Origin: Pontibacter qinzhouensis
GTDB taxonomy: Bacteria > Bacteroidota > Bacteroidia > Cytophagales > Hymenobacteraceae
Assembly (NCBI RefSeq): GCF_008017455.1
Contig: NZ_VRTY01000004.1
Span: 34,486-98,485, forward strand
Direction: 5' to 3'
DNA length: 64,000 bases
Part shown: positions 9,000 to 18,053 of the stretch, piece after piece
How the letters are laid out: the number at the start of each line of letters is the position of its first letter
Numbering within the stretch: the stretch's first letter is position 1
The notes under the pieces: model-generated
Database searches by the model: none
Seen by the model: only the letters and a program-made list of their open reading frames with translations
What the model was told of the DNA's origin: nothing
Translations under genes and position numbers: made by a program

Positions 9000-10049
9000 T
9001 TAAGCACCTTTTTTTACCGAAAATTTGTAAATGGTAGTGTGGTCATAGGTTTCGCCAGGTTGCAGAATAGCCGACGGAAACTCTTCGTGATTTGGAGCAT
9101 CGGGGAAGTGCTGTGTTTCGAGGCAAAGCGCACACTGCTTAACAAATACTTTTCCGTGCTTGTCTTTTACGCTGCCATCGAGTGCATTGCCTGTATAAAA
9201 CTGCACGCCGGGCATGGTTGTAAATACTTCCATAAACCGCTTGCTTTCCGGGTCCAGTACTGAGGCCACGTATTTAATTGATCCATCGGCTTGTGGTACA
9301 ATATAGTTGTGGTCGTAACCGCCAGGAACCTGCGCAATTCGCTCCCCTATCACATGCTGCTCCCTGAAGTCCATAGGAGTTCCTTCAACCTGCTGTACCT
9401 CACCGGTTGGCACTTGTGTATCATCCACGAGCGTATAGGCATCAGAAGCGATCTGCACCACATGGTCCAGAATCAACTCCGATTTGCCTGCGGTCAGGTT
9501 GAAGTAACTATGGTTGGTCAGGTTAACAGGCGTAGCTTTATCAGTTGTAGCCTGGTATCGTATGGTCAGTTCGTTATCGTCGGTCAGGCTGTAAGTAATG
9601 GTCGTTTCCAGATTGCCCGGATACCCTTCTTCGCCATCAGGGCTTGTATAGGTCAGCTTCAGGCCATTCAGGGCGGGCAGTTCTTCGGCCTGCCACACTT
9701 TTTTATCGAACCCAGATAAGCCGCCGTGTATGTGGTTTGGAGCTTTGTTAGCGGCCAGTTCGTACTCCTGACCGTTAATAGAAAACCTGGCATTTTTAAT
9801 GCGGTTGGCGAAACGCCCCACTACAGAGCCAAAGTAAGGCTGCTTCTGCAGGTATCCTTCCAGGTCCTCAAAACCCAGGGCTACCTCTCCTGCCTCACCG
9901 TTTTTATCGGGGGTAACAATGGAGGTAATTATGGCGCCATAGTTTGTAATTTTCACTACCATACCTGCGGCGTTGGTTAACCTATAGAGGCTAACCTCCT
10001 GCCCACCAGGCAAGGTGCCAAAAGGCTCTTTTTTAATATCTGCTCTCAT
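9000..10049 (-). CDS. galM: aldose 1-epimerase (mutarotase)
   Basis: 349 residues, the usual GalM length. Interconverts alpha and beta anomers of galactose so that galactokinase receives the alpha form. Catalytic features are visible: HIHGG with H108 (general base region), NLTNHSYFNL with H180 (general acid), and a C-terminal CLETQHFPDAPN motif carrying the catalytic glutamate. No signal peptide is present, so it acts in the cytoplasm. It is the first gene of the galM-galK-galT group, but the 287-base gap to galK contains a copy of the interspersed repeat and could carry a separate promoter. Confidence 0.95.
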   Translation of the reverse strand: MRADIKKEPFGTLPGGQEVSLYRLTNAAGMVVKITNYGAIITSIVTPDKNGEAGEVALGFEDLEGYLQKQPYFGSVVGRFANRIKNARFSINGQEYELAANKAPNHIHGGLSGFDKKVWQAEELPALNGLKLTYTSPDGEEGYPGNLETTITYSLTDDNELTIRYQATTDKATPVNLTNHSYFNLTAGKSELILDHVVQIASDAYTLVDDTQVPTGEVQQVEGTPMDFREQHVIGERIAQVPGGYDHNYIVPQADGSIKYVASVLDPESKRFMEVFTTMPGVQFYTGNALDGSVKDKHGKVFVKQCALCLETQHFPDAPNHEEFPSAILQPGETYDHTTIYKFSVKKGA

Positions 10050-10709
10050 GAATGTTCGTTATCGGAATTTCGGAAAAGTTGTTTTTCTACTGTTCGAAAC
10101 AACTAATTAAGTTAGTTCTGCTATAACTCCCAAATCATGCAGACAATAATTAACGTATCTATATTATTATTTATAAATACCAACGTTTGCATAAGCGCTT
10201 TGTGCTATTCTTCGGTTCAGTACATGTTGCTCCGATTGCTCCTTCAGTCTGACATTTGCCAGCACAAGATTTGTTTTAGAACAGAAAGTATGTGAGCACC
10301 TGCTGCTGCTCTTTTAAAAAATAAATTTTCTTCGGAGCAGGTATACACAGCAACTGAGTAAAATTACGCTGCTCCGAAACGGCTTAACCAAAACTGCATT
10401 TCATAAGTTATTTGTAATGAATAATTTAATAGTAACTAAACTAAAAATAGAGCCTCTGCTGAACATTAAGTAAAATTGCTTGTTTTTGAAAGGAGAAAAT
10501 AAAATTTGACCTGCGTTTTTTGAAGGCTAAAATAGAAAAACCTTACTTGCTGGCCCTTGCAGCCCTAAATTTTGGAGGCACTTCTGCAGCAGATGGATGG
10601 CATGTATATATTTTACCAGATAAATACCGGGTTAATTTCATTTTATGACATTTTTACATAATTTCGCTCTTACTAGAGATTCAACCACGGACAAATAAAA
10701 AACTCACTC
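10050..10709. other. divergent intergenic region between galM and gltA
   Basis: No coding region. It must contain the promoters of both flanking genes. Visible elements are an AAGCGCTT palindrome (10193-10200), which is LacI-operator-like but weak evidence, and a perfect 10-bp inverted repeat (10331-10340 with 10369-10378, ttcggagcag/ctgctccgaa). The sequence TAATTTCG near 10658 is one base off the Bacteroidota TAnnTTTG element and may belong to gltA. Confidence 0.45.
10331..10378. repeat. 10-bp inverted repeat upstream of gltA
   Basis: ttcggagcag (10331-10340) and ctgctccgaa (10369-10378), exact complements with a 28-base loop. Could be an RNA stem in a leader or an operator pair; no further evidence. 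Confidence 0.4.
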
Positions 10710-11996
10710 ATGTCAGATTTCGCTGAACTAATACTTGAAGGTAAATCCTACAAGCTACCGGTAGTAGTAGGTACTGAAGATGAAAAAGCAATCGATATTT
10801 CTTCTTTAAGAGCAGAATCAGGATATGTTACCCTCGATTCGGGCTATAAGAATACAGGTGCCACCACCAGTGCCATCACTTTCCTGGATGGTGAGGAAGG
10901 TATCCTCAGCTACAGAGGTTATCCGATCGAGGAGCTGGCAGAAAAATCAAGCTTTATAGAGGTTTCCTATTTATTGATTTACGGAGCACTTCCTACCACA
11001 GAAGAGCTTGCTGCTTTCAGTAACAGAATTAAGCGCCATACCCTGGTGAACGAAGATATGCGTAAGATTTTAGACGGTTTCCCGTCTGCGGCTCACCCGA
11101 TGGGTATCCTGTCTGCGCTTGTAAGCTCACTTACTGCTTTCTATCCGGAGTCGCTAAAATCGAACCAGACAAAAGATGAGATGGACCTGTCCATTATCCG
11201 CCTGATGGCCAAACTCTCCACCATCGCTGCCTGGTCTTACAAGAACTCTGTTGGGCACCGGGTTAACTATCCTAAAAACAGCCTCGACTATTGCTCCAAT
11301 TTCCTGCACATGATGTTTTCGTACCAAACCGAAGACTATGAGGTAAATCCGGTGGTGGTTGATGCACTGAACAAACTGCTTATCCTGCACGCCGACCATG
11401 AGCAGAACTGCTCTACTTCTACAGTGCGTTTGGTTGGTTCGGCACACGCCAGCCTATACTCTTCTGTTTCGGCAGGTATTAGCGCACTCTGGGGCCCGCT
11501 GCATGGTGGCGCCAACCAGGCCGTTATCGAGATGCTGGAGCAGATTAAAGCAGACGGTGGCGACTCGCAGAAGTTTATTGCCAAAGCAAAAGACAAAAAC
11601 GATCCTTTCCGTTTAATGGGTTTCGGACACAGAGTATACAAAAACTTTGACCCTCGTGCCAAGATCATTAAAAAGACGGCCGATGATGTGCTCTCCGCGC
11701 TTGGCATTAAAGACCCGATCCTGAATATTGCCAAAGAACTGGAGCAGGCTGCTCTTACGGACTCTTATTTTATAGAGCGCAAACTTTACCCGAACGTAGA
11801 CTTCTATTCCGGCATTATCTACCGTGCACTTGGCATTCCTACTGAGATGTTTACTGTGATGTTCGCCTTAGGCCGCCTGCCAGGATGGATCGCTCAATGG
11901 AAAGAGATGCGTGAGCAGAAAGAGCCAATCGGCCGTCCGCGCCAGATTTATGTTGGCGAAAACACCCGCACTTACGTTCCGATAGAGGAAAGATAG
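10710..11996 (+). CDS. gltA: citrate synthase
   Basis: 428 residues, matching hexameric type citrate synthase. Condenses acetyl-CoA with oxaloacetate, the entry step of the TCA cycle. The catalytic histidine regions are present: HADHEQNCSTSTVR, WGPLHGGAN and GFGHRVYKNFDPRA, and the catalytic aspartate lies in LYPNVDFYSG. The N-terminus begins with a short beta domain (FAELILEGKSYKLPVVVG) as in Gram-negative type II enzymes. Monocistronic; a GU-containing hairpin follows at 12038-12084. Confidence 0.97.
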   Translation: MSDFAELILEGKSYKLPVVVGTEDEKAIDISSLRAESGYVTLDSGYKNTGATTSAITFLDGEEGILSYRGYPIEELAEKSSFIEVSYLLIYGALPTTEELAAFSNRIKRHTLVNEDMRKILDGFPSAAHPMGILSALVSSLTAFYPESLKSNQTKDEMDLSIIRLMAKLSTIAAWSYKNSVGHRVNYPKNSLDYCSNFLHMMFSYQTEDYEVNPVVVDALNKLLILHADHEQNCSTSTVRLVGSAHASLYSSVSAGISALWGPLHGGANQAVIEMLEQIKADGGDSQKFIAKAKDKNDPFRLMGFGHRVYKNFDPRAKIIKKTADDVLSALGIKDPILNIAKELEQAALTDSYFIERKLYPNVDFYSGIIYRALGIPTEMFTVMFALGRLPGWIAQWKEMREQKEPIGRPRQIYVGENTRTYVPIEER

Positions 11997-12037
11997 TATC
12001 TCCTGAATTACTCGCCTTACAGCGATTTTATAATAAC

Positions 12038-12084
12038 AAAGCCTGCAGAGCCTTCTCCTGAAAAAGAAGTTCTTTGCGGGCTTT
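12038..12084 (+). terminator. gltA terminator-like hairpin
   Basis: aaagcctgcagag pairs with ctttgcgggcttt (12072-12084) allowing G-U pairs, 42 bases after the gltA stop. Confidence 0.55.
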
Positions 12085-12380
12085 GCTGCTTTACCAACCC
12101 GGTTGGTTTGCTGATTGATTGTTTATTGTTGTTTGTTAATTGTTGATTGCTAAATCATTATAAGTTTAGCATTTTGCATTCCGCCTCCGTGTGCTTTCAC
12201 CTTTCAGCGCACTTTATGAGGCTTAAAGAAGTTACATGCTGCAAACGAAGGTTCTGCCAGGGAACAGAACCGGGAGATAAAGACAAATTTTGTACTAATC
12301 AGGAGTCTTGAATGGCTTTAAAAGTACAAATGAGTTAAAGGAATTCTGAAAATTAGGATTTATCAATACTAGGCTTTTAC

Positions 12381-12438
12381 TACCCTTGGATTCAAAATCA
12401 AGGAAAAGCTTCTGAAGGTTAAATTCATTAGCATAATT
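12381..12438 (+). repeat. interspersed repeat, copy 3
   Basis: Starts TACCCTTGGA, core GCTTCTGAAGG, ends TTCATTAGCATAATT. First of two tandemly oriented copies 78 bases apart. Confidence 0.85.
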
Positions 12439-12516
12439 CAGACTCTTACCAAAACCCAACACTTTCTAAAAGCTCTCAGCATACTTATTCCCTGATTCTC
12501 TTTTCTATAAAGAAAC

Positions 12517-12573
12517 ACCCTTGACACTTAAAATCAAAAAAACCTTTTGGAGGACCTTTTCATTAGCATAATT
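12517..12573 (+). repeat. interspersed repeat, copy 4
   Basis: Starts ACCCTTGACA, core CCTTTTGGAGG, ends TTTTCATTAGCATAATT. Shares the GCATAATT ending with copy 3, so the two may be locally duplicated. Confidence 0.85.
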
Positions 12574-12599
12574 GAAGCAAGTGCAAAAGAGATAGCCAA

Positions 12600-14528
12600 T
12601 TACAGAATTTTCATCTCAATCCTGCGGTTCAGGCTGCGGTTTTCTTCGGTGGTGTTGGGTTGTTTCGGCTTTGTTTCGCCGTAACCCTTAGAGCGCAACC
12701 TGTCTCTGCTGATGCCTTGCCCTGCCAGATGATCGGCTACCGATTTGGCTCTTTTCTCTGATAAAACCTGATTGGCATCATCTGAACCAATATCGTCGGT
12801 GTGGCCGGCTATCTCAATTCTTATTTCTTTGTTAAGCTGCAGAAAGCTGATCAGCTTGTTCAGTTCGGTTTTGGAATCCTGCTGCAAGGCATACTCACCG
12901 GTATCAAAAAAGAGGTTGTTCAGCACCACGGCAGCTCCGGTTTTTATCGGGTCGAGGTACACATCCAGTGCCAGCGGTGTCAGGGCTTTGGCCGAGGTGT
13001 AGTCGAAGCTCAGGCTGTTCATCATATAGGCAGGGGCACTCACGTAGAGCGCATATTTCTTTCCTTCTGCCAAAACAGCGGTATATTCACCAGAAACCTG
13101 GTCGGAGCTTACCTGCTGCACCAGCGAGTCGGCGCGCACATCATAGAGTTGTATGGTGGCTTTCAGTGGCTTTTTGGTAACATTATCGAAAACGCGGCCC
13201 TGGGCATAGGTACTTTTTTCGCTGCTTTTCCAGACCTCCGGCACCTCAAAACTGTACAATAATATAGAAGGAGCACCTGTATCTGTTATAACTTTGCGGG
13301 AGTAGAAACCGGTTTTGTTGTCGGGAGTAATGAACATAGAACCTTCATCAGCATGCGTATTTAAGGGGTAGCCCATGTTCTGCGGCTCTTCCCACTTATG
13401 GTCTGGCTTCAGAGCGGTTTTAAACACATCGAGGCCACCTAAGCCCTGGTGCCCATCGCTTACGAAATAAAGCGTAGACCCACTGGCATGAATAAACGGG
13501 GCCATGTCGCGGCCAGGCGTGTTAATGGGAGCTCCCACATTTACAGGCTTTTCCCAGCTGCTGTCCTGGCGCATGTGTGTTACCCAAATGTCTTCTTTGC
13601 CTTTGCCTCCACTTCTGTTGGAGGTAAAGTACAAGGTTCTGCCATCGGCTGAAAGGCTTGGCTGCGACTCCCAGGCCCTGGAATTAACGGTGCTGCCCAT
13701 GTTTTTTGGCTTGCTCCATTCGTTTCCTGTTCTGAAAGAAATGTACAGGTCGCAGTCGCCCTGGCTATCGGCCCGGTTACATGAAGTGAACACCAGCGTT
13801 TTGCCATCGCCTGATATGGTGGCCGCCCCCTCGTTTGCCGGTGAGTTAATAGCATCCGATATAGAAACAGGGTCCTGCCACTCCCCATTCCGCCACTGGC
13901 TTACATAAATATTTTCGTCCTGGTCGGGGCGTGCGCTAATGCGGCCGGTATAAATGAGGTGCCGCTGGTCGGCGGTGGTAGACGGAAAATATTGCAAGCC
14001 AAACCGATTGATAACCCCCGGCAGCTGCACCGGGTTAAATTCTACCGGGTTCAGCATGGCTTGCATAGCATACTCGCTGGTTTTGAACTGCTGCCGTGCC
14101 AGATCCACTAGTTTAGGGTTCCGTGGTTTCGATTTCAGAAAGGCTTCGTAATTCTGTTTTGCCTGCTCGTAATTGCCACGCTCAAAATAAAGCTCGGCCA
14201 GGTCGAAATAGCTGTTCTGCAGCGCCGGATTGAACGGCACAAGCGAGAGACCTTTTTCGAGATAAGTAAAAGTCGCAGCTTTATCGCCCAGCGACCGGGT
14301 CAGGCTGGCCGCTTTCAGGTAAGCTTCTGCAAACCGGGGGTCTTTGTCGGTAGCATCGTCTAAGGCCTGTAAGGCTTTCTGGAAATTCCGCGCCTTGGCA
14401 TACTCATCGGCTTTATGGTACAGGCTCAGTGCTTTCTTGTTGGTGGTGCTAAGCGGTGCCGTTTGGGCACAGGTACTGTAACAGATGCAGGAAAGCAAGC
14501 ATAAAGTGATGAGCAGAATCTTGTACAT
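12600..14528 (-). CDS. OmpA-family envelope protein with TPR and PD40 propeller repeats
   Basis: 642 residues from the ATG at 14528. A longer frame starts at 14582, but it would overlap queE and place 18 residues before an obvious signal peptide (MYKILLITLCLLSC...), so 14528 is chosen. Order: signal peptide, TPR-like helices (about 25-150, ALSLYHKADEYAKARNFQKAL region), PD40/WD40-like propeller blades (about 180-430, repeated SADGRTLYFTSNRSGG-type motifs), a carboxypeptidase-regulatory-like beta domain (about 440-520), and a C-terminal OmpA peptidoglycan-binding domain (HTDDIGSDDANQVLSEKRA, then RLRSKGYGETKP and NRRIEMKIL). Such proteins anchor the outer membrane to peptidoglycan; some relatives are linked to type IX secretion/gliding. 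It starts 8 bases after the queE stop, suggesting co-transcription. Confidence 0.9.
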   Translation of the reverse strand: MYKILLITLCLLSCICYSTCAQTAPLSTTNKKALSLYHKADEYAKARNFQKALQALDDATDKDPRFAEAYLKAASLTRSLGDKAATFTYLEKGLSLVPFNPALQNSYFDLAELYFERGNYEQAKQNYEAFLKSKPRNPKLVDLARQQFKTSEYAMQAMLNPVEFNPVQLPGVINRFGLQYFPSTTADQRHLIYTGRISARPDQDENIYVSQWRNGEWQDPVSISDAINSPANEGAATISGDGKTLVFTSCNRADSQGDCDLYISFRTGNEWSKPKNMGSTVNSRAWESQPSLSADGRTLYFTSNRSGGKGKEDIWVTHMRQDSSWEKPVNVGAPINTPGRDMAPFIHASGSTLYFVSDGHQGLGGLDVFKTALKPDHKWEEPQNMGYPLNTHADEGSMFITPDNKTGFYSRKVITDTGAPSILLYSFEVPEVWKSSEKSTYAQGRVFDNVTKKPLKATIQLYDVRADSLVQQVSSDQVSGEYTAVLAEGKKYALYVSAPAYMMNSLSFDYTSAKALTPLALDVYLDPIKTGAAVVLNNLFFDTGEYALQQDSKTELNKLISFLQLNKEIRIEIAGHTDDIGSDDANQVLSEKRAKSVADHLAGQGISRDRLRSKGYGETKPKQPNTTEENRSLNRRIEMKIL

Positions 14529-14536
14529 AGGGGGTG

Positions 14537-15211
14537 TTATGGAATGTCCATGTATTTGTGTGTCTGCAACGACACACGCCATTTCGGGTTATTTTTAACG
14601 TAATCCACGATCTGGGGCATCAGCTGTTCGGCCTTGCTCCATTCCGGCTGCAGATAAAGCCTGGTTTTAAGCCCTACCTTAGCAGCATGTTCCTCGGCCC
14701 AGGCAAAGTCGCTTTTGTTAAAGATAATTACTTTCAGCTCATCGGCAAAAGGGTAAACGGAGGCATCAGGGGCCTTAAACTTTTTAGGCGAAAGGCACAC
14801 CCAGTCCCAGTAACCGCTCAGCGGGTAGGCTCCCGATGTTTCGATAAACGTCTGGATGCCCTGCTCCTGCAGCAAGGAGGTTAAGGGATTGAGGTTGTAA
14901 AGCAAAGGTTCTCCACCTGTTACCACAACAGCTTTGCCCGGAAACTGTTCGGCTGTTCTCACAATTTCCTCTACCTGCGTCAGCGGGTGCAGCTCAGCAT
15001 CCCACGACTCCTTCACATCGCACCAGTGGCAGCCTACATCGCAGCCGCCCAGCCGTATAAAGTAAGCGGCACAACCTGTGTTTGCCCCCTCCCCTTGTAT
15101 GGTATAAAAAGCTTCCATCAGGGGCAGGCTGCTGCCATCTTTTGGCACCTGGTGTATAGAGGCTGTCTTCAGTGGTTTAATGCTATCCAACATATTCAAT
15201 TTTAAGCGCAA
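14537..15211 (-). CDS. queE: 7-carboxy-7-deazaguanine synthase (radical SAM)
   Basis: 224 residues. Converts carboxytetrahydropterin to 7-carboxy-7-deazaguanine in queuosine biosynthesis. Evidence is the N-terminal FYTIQGEGANTGCAAYFIRLGGC segment (read in parts), the Fe-S cysteine cluster motif C-x3-C-x2-C in GCDVGCHWCDVKESW, TGGEPLLYNL, and ETSGAYPL. These match Bacteroidota QueE. An alternative start (MLDSIK) lies six codons in, at 15193. The other queuosine genes are not in the window. The downstream OmpA-type gene begins 8 bases after the stop. Confidence 0.93.
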   Translation of the reverse strand: MRLKLNMLDSIKPLKTASIHQVPKDGSSLPLMEAFYTIQGEGANTGCAAYFIRLGGCDVGCHWCDVKESWDAELHPLTQVEEIVRTAEQFPGKAVVVTGGEPLLYNLNPLTSLLQEQGIQTFIETSGAYPLSGYWDWVCLSPKKFKAPDASVYPFADELKVIIFNKSDFAWAEEHAAKVGLKTRLYLQPEWSKAEQLMPQIVDYVKNNPKWRVSLQTHKYMDIP

Positions 15212-15669
15212 AACATAGGCTGCTGCACCTTATTTCATCATTTATAAACTTTTTTTATGCTCCGAAAAAGCAGAACCTGCAATTTAGCATAATTATGCAA
15301 CATACGGCGCAGGCGGTTCTGTTCCTGATTTTTGCGATAATACTAAGTAATTCTGCCCACGTGTTAGTATTTTTACAAGCATCAGGCCCGGTTTTTTTGC
15401 AATTGTTTAAATTAATGTAGATATTGGCTGCTCAAAAAAAAATGAAAAATTCACGTAAAATATCCCTTAGCAGTGCCGGCACACCAATTGGTGCTTACGG
15501 TGGGTCGTTTGTTTCAGATGCTTTTTTCATCTACGGAACAGCGCCTGGCATTATTACCCGTTAGGGGGTTCACGTAAATACATCATCCATCCTGTTCGCC
15601 TTCCGGGCTACCTTAAGCTGATCTCAAGGCCTTTTAAAACATTACTTTCTAACATCAGAACCATAAACT
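15212..15669. other. upstream region of the threonine operon
   Basis: Contains one possible short ORF (15442-15564) and otherwise no gene. No threonine- or isoleucine-rich leader peptide and no clear attenuator hairpin is seen. The promoters of queE (minus strand) and the aspartokinase operon (plus strand) must lie here. Confidence 0.5.
15442..15564 (+). CDS. possible 40-residue ORF, thiolase-N-terminus-like
   Basis: An ATG-to-TAG frame upstream of the aspartokinase. The peptide contains SSAGTPIGAYGGSF, which resembles the N-terminal motif of thiolases (SAVRTPIGxFGG), but nothing thiolase-like follows in any frame. It could be a decayed gene fragment, a leader peptide or chance. It has no threonine or isoleucine codon run, which argues against classical attenuation. 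Confidence 0.25.
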   Translation: MKNSRKISLSSAGTPIGAYGGSFVSDAFFIYGTAPGIITR

Positions 15670-17094
15670 ATGCTGGTTTTAAAATTTGGTGGAACATCCG
15701 TAGCCAACGCCAGGGCAATAAATCAAATCGCCTCTATTTTAAGCGATAAGCAAGATGCTACCCGCATGCTGGTCGTAGTGTCGGCTATGTCTGGCGTAAC
15801 GGACATGCTTATCAGCTGTTTCCAGAAAGCTGCCGCACACGACGACTCTTACCAGGAAGTGCTGCAACTGCTGGAGACAAAACACATGGAAGCTATTGAG
15901 CAGTTGGTTCCGATTAACCTGCAGATTAACATTAAAGGCAAGATTAAATTACGGCTCCGCGAACTCGAAGACATGTGCAAAGGCGTGTACCTGCTCGATG
16001 AGATCAGCGACAGTATTAAGGCCCGTGTCATGAGCTACGGCGAACTGCTTTCTTCTGCCATTGTTTCAGAGGCATTTCAATACAAAGGGCTGGCCAATAC
16101 CCTGATCGACAGCCGCCATTTTATCTTTACAGATAATAATTACCTGAACGCGAAAGTAGACCTGAAAAAGACTTACGAGCAGATAAAGGAGCACCTCCCG
16201 GAGGCATCGCTTATTATTGCACCGGGTTTTATATCCAGCTCCACTACCGGTAAAACCACTGTGTTGGGTCGTGGCGGTTCTGATTACAGTGCCTCGCTCT
16301 ACGCAGCGGCCCTGAACGCAGAAAAACTGGAGATCTGGTCTGATGTGGATGGCATGTACACCACCGATCCGCGTAAAGCCAAATCGGCCTACTCTATTCC
16401 GGAGCTGAGCTACGAGGAGGCGATGGAGCTGGCTTATTTTGGAGCTAAGGTGCTGTACCCGCCTACCATTTACCCGCTGGTGGCCGCCAAAATTCCGCTG
16501 CAGCTGAAAAATACGTTTAACCCAAGCCATAAGGGTACTTTAATTACGGAAAAAGCCACTCCCGGCAACCAGATTATTAAAGGCGTATCGTGCATCGACC
16601 ATATTGCTATGCTTACTTTAACAGGCAGTGGCATGGTAGGTGTGCCGGGCATAGCCATGCGCATGTTTAAGGCTGTTGCCACCGAGAGCATCAATATTTA
16701 CTTTATCACGCAATCGTCGTCGGAGCACAGCATCACCATCGGCCTGACGCAAAGTGAGGGGGCGCACGCGCTGCATGCCCTGGAACACGAGTTTGCAGAA
16801 GATATCCGGACAGGAATTCTGGATCCGTTGAACTTAGAAGCCCCGATGAGTATTATAGCTTTAGTAGGCAATGGTATGATAAAGCAACCGGGCATTGCCG
16901 GTACCACTTTCTCGCTTTTAGGCAGCAACGGCATTAACATCAGGGCCATAGCGCAGGGGGCAACCGAACGCAATATTTCTTTTGTGGTACAGGCCGAGGA
17001 TGCGCAAAAAGCGGTAAACTTGCTGCACGACAGTTTTTTTCTCTCCAAACCAGACATGCCTGCGTTTGAGATGGCACAACAAGTAGAATCATGA
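15670..17094 (+). CDS. aspartate kinase, ThrA-type, without homoserine dehydrogenase domain
   Basis: 474 residues. Phosphorylates aspartate, the first step to threonine, methionine and lysine. N-terminal kinase signature VLKFGGTSVAN (3-13), LGRGGSDYSA and EIWSDVDGMYTTDPR in the kinase domain, then paired ACT domains with ITQSSSEHSITIGL and RAIAQGATERNISFVV. Those ACT motifs are those of the N-terminal half of bifunctional ThrA (E. coli ITQSSSEYSISF, AIAQGSSERSISVV). In this protein the chain stops about 20 residues after the second ACT domain, where ThrA would continue into homoserine dehydrogenase. That activity must be encoded elsewhere. It overlaps thrB by 4 bases (ATGA), giving translational coupling. 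The ThrA-like ACT domains suggest feedback inhibition by threonine. Confidence 0.93.
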   Translation: MLVLKFGGTSVANARAINQIASILSDKQDATRMLVVVSAMSGVTDMLISCFQKAAAHDDSYQEVLQLLETKHMEAIEQLVPINLQINIKGKIKLRLRELEDMCKGVYLLDEISDSIKARVMSYGELLSSAIVSEAFQYKGLANTLIDSRHFIFTDNNYLNAKVDLKKTYEQIKEHLPEASLIIAPGFISSSTTGKTTVLGRGGSDYSASLYAAALNAEKLEIWSDVDGMYTTDPRKAKSAYSIPELSYEEAMELAYFGAKVLYPPTIYPLVAAKIPLQLKNTFNPSHKGTLITEKATPGNQIIKGVSCIDHIAMLTLTGSGMVGVPGIAMRMFKAVATESINIYFITQSSSEHSITIGLTQSEGAHALHALEHEFAEDIRTGILDPLNLEAPMSIIALVGNGMIKQPGIAGTTFSLLGSNGINIRAIAQGATERNISFVVQAEDAQKAVNLLHDSFFLSKPDMPAFEMAQQVES

Positions 17095-18053
17095 AGAATT
17101 CAGAATTTATAAAAGCATATGCACCGGCCACTGTAGCCAACGTTTGCTGTGGTTTCGATGTATTGGGCTTTGCCATGGAGCATCCGGGCGATGAGGTGTG
17201 GGCACGCAAAAAAGAAACTCCAGGCGTTACGATATCTGCAGTAACAGGTGTAACCGGACTTTCGCTCGACCCCACAGAAAATGTGATCGGGGTAGTGGCT
17301 CAGAAAATGCTTAGCGACCTTAAAATTGGCCATGGTGTGGAGCTACAGTTGCACAAGGGTTTGCCGGTAGGCAGCGGACTCGGCAGCAGCGCGGCAAGTT
17401 CGGCTGCTGCAGCCTATGCCATGAACGAGCTGCTTGGCAAACCGTTTACTACTCAGGAGCTGGTGGTTTACGCCATGGAAGGTGAACGCAAAGCCTCCGG
17501 TTCAGCGCATGCCGACAATGTGGCCCCTTCTTTATTAGGAGGTTTTGTATTGGTGCGCAGCTACGACCCGCTCGACATTGTACCGCTGGGCGTACCGGTA
17601 GAGCTGTATTGCACGGTGGTACATCCGCAGGTAGAGTTAAAAACCTCGCTCGCCCGCAGCATTCTTAAAAAAGATATTCCCTTGCAAAAAGGCATCCGGC
17701 AGTGGGGCAACCTGGCTGGCCTGATCACCGGCCTGCTCAAAGGCGATTACAGCCTGATCGGGCGTAGCCTCCACGACGAAATATTTGAGCCGGAGCGTTC
17801 CGTACTGATTCCGTTATTTAACCAGGCCAAAGCAGCCGCCATTAGTGCAGGAGCCTTGGGTTGCGGCATTTCCGGCTCAGGGCCATCTATTTTTGCGCTT
17901 TCAGCTACCGAAGAGCAGGCAATGGCCGTGCAGCATGCCATGGAGCAGGTATACGGCAGCAGTGGCATCGAAGTAAAATCTTATGTAACGCAGGTGCCTG
18001 ACCAGGGCGCACGGCTTATAGAACAAACCATATTACAACCCGCACAAGCATGA
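17091..18053 (+). CDS. thrB: homoserine kinase
   Basis: 320 residues, GHMP kinase family. Phosphorylates homoserine with ATP. Visible motifs are ATVANVCCGFDVLGFAME (N-terminal), the ATP-binding GLPVGSGLGSSAASSAAA at about 95-112, and the C-terminal GALGCGISGSGPSIFAL. Start ATG overlaps the aspartokinase stop by 4 bases, and its own stop overlaps the thrC start by 4 bases, a strongly coupled operon. Confidence 0.96.
   Translation: MKNSEFIKAYAPATVANVCCGFDVLGFAMEHPGDEVWARKKETPGVTISAVTGVTGLSLDPTENVIGVVAQKMLSDLKIGHGVELQLHKGLPVGSGLGSSAASSAAAAYAMNELLGKPFTTQELVVYAMEGERKASGSAHADNVAPSLLGGFVLVRSYDPLDIVPLGVPVELYCTVVHPQVELKTSLARSILKKDIPLQKGIRQWGNLAGLITGLLKGDYSLIGRSLHDEIFEPERSVLIPLFNQAKAAAISAGALGCGISGSGPSIFALSATEEQAMAVQHAMEQVYGSSGIEVKSYVTQVPDQGARLIEQTILQPAQA

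Larger units (their letters stand above)
11997..12599. other. intergenic region with terminator and two repeat copies
   Basis: No coding region seen. It contains the gltA hairpin (12038-12084), a low-complexity T/G-rich run (about 12110-12155), and two same-direction copies of the interspersed repeat (12381-12438 and 12517-12573). Confidence 0.6.

Noticed and set aside
14529..14582. Longer start for the OmpA-type gene
   Set aside because: It would overlap queE and precede an evident signal peptide; 14528 is the better start.
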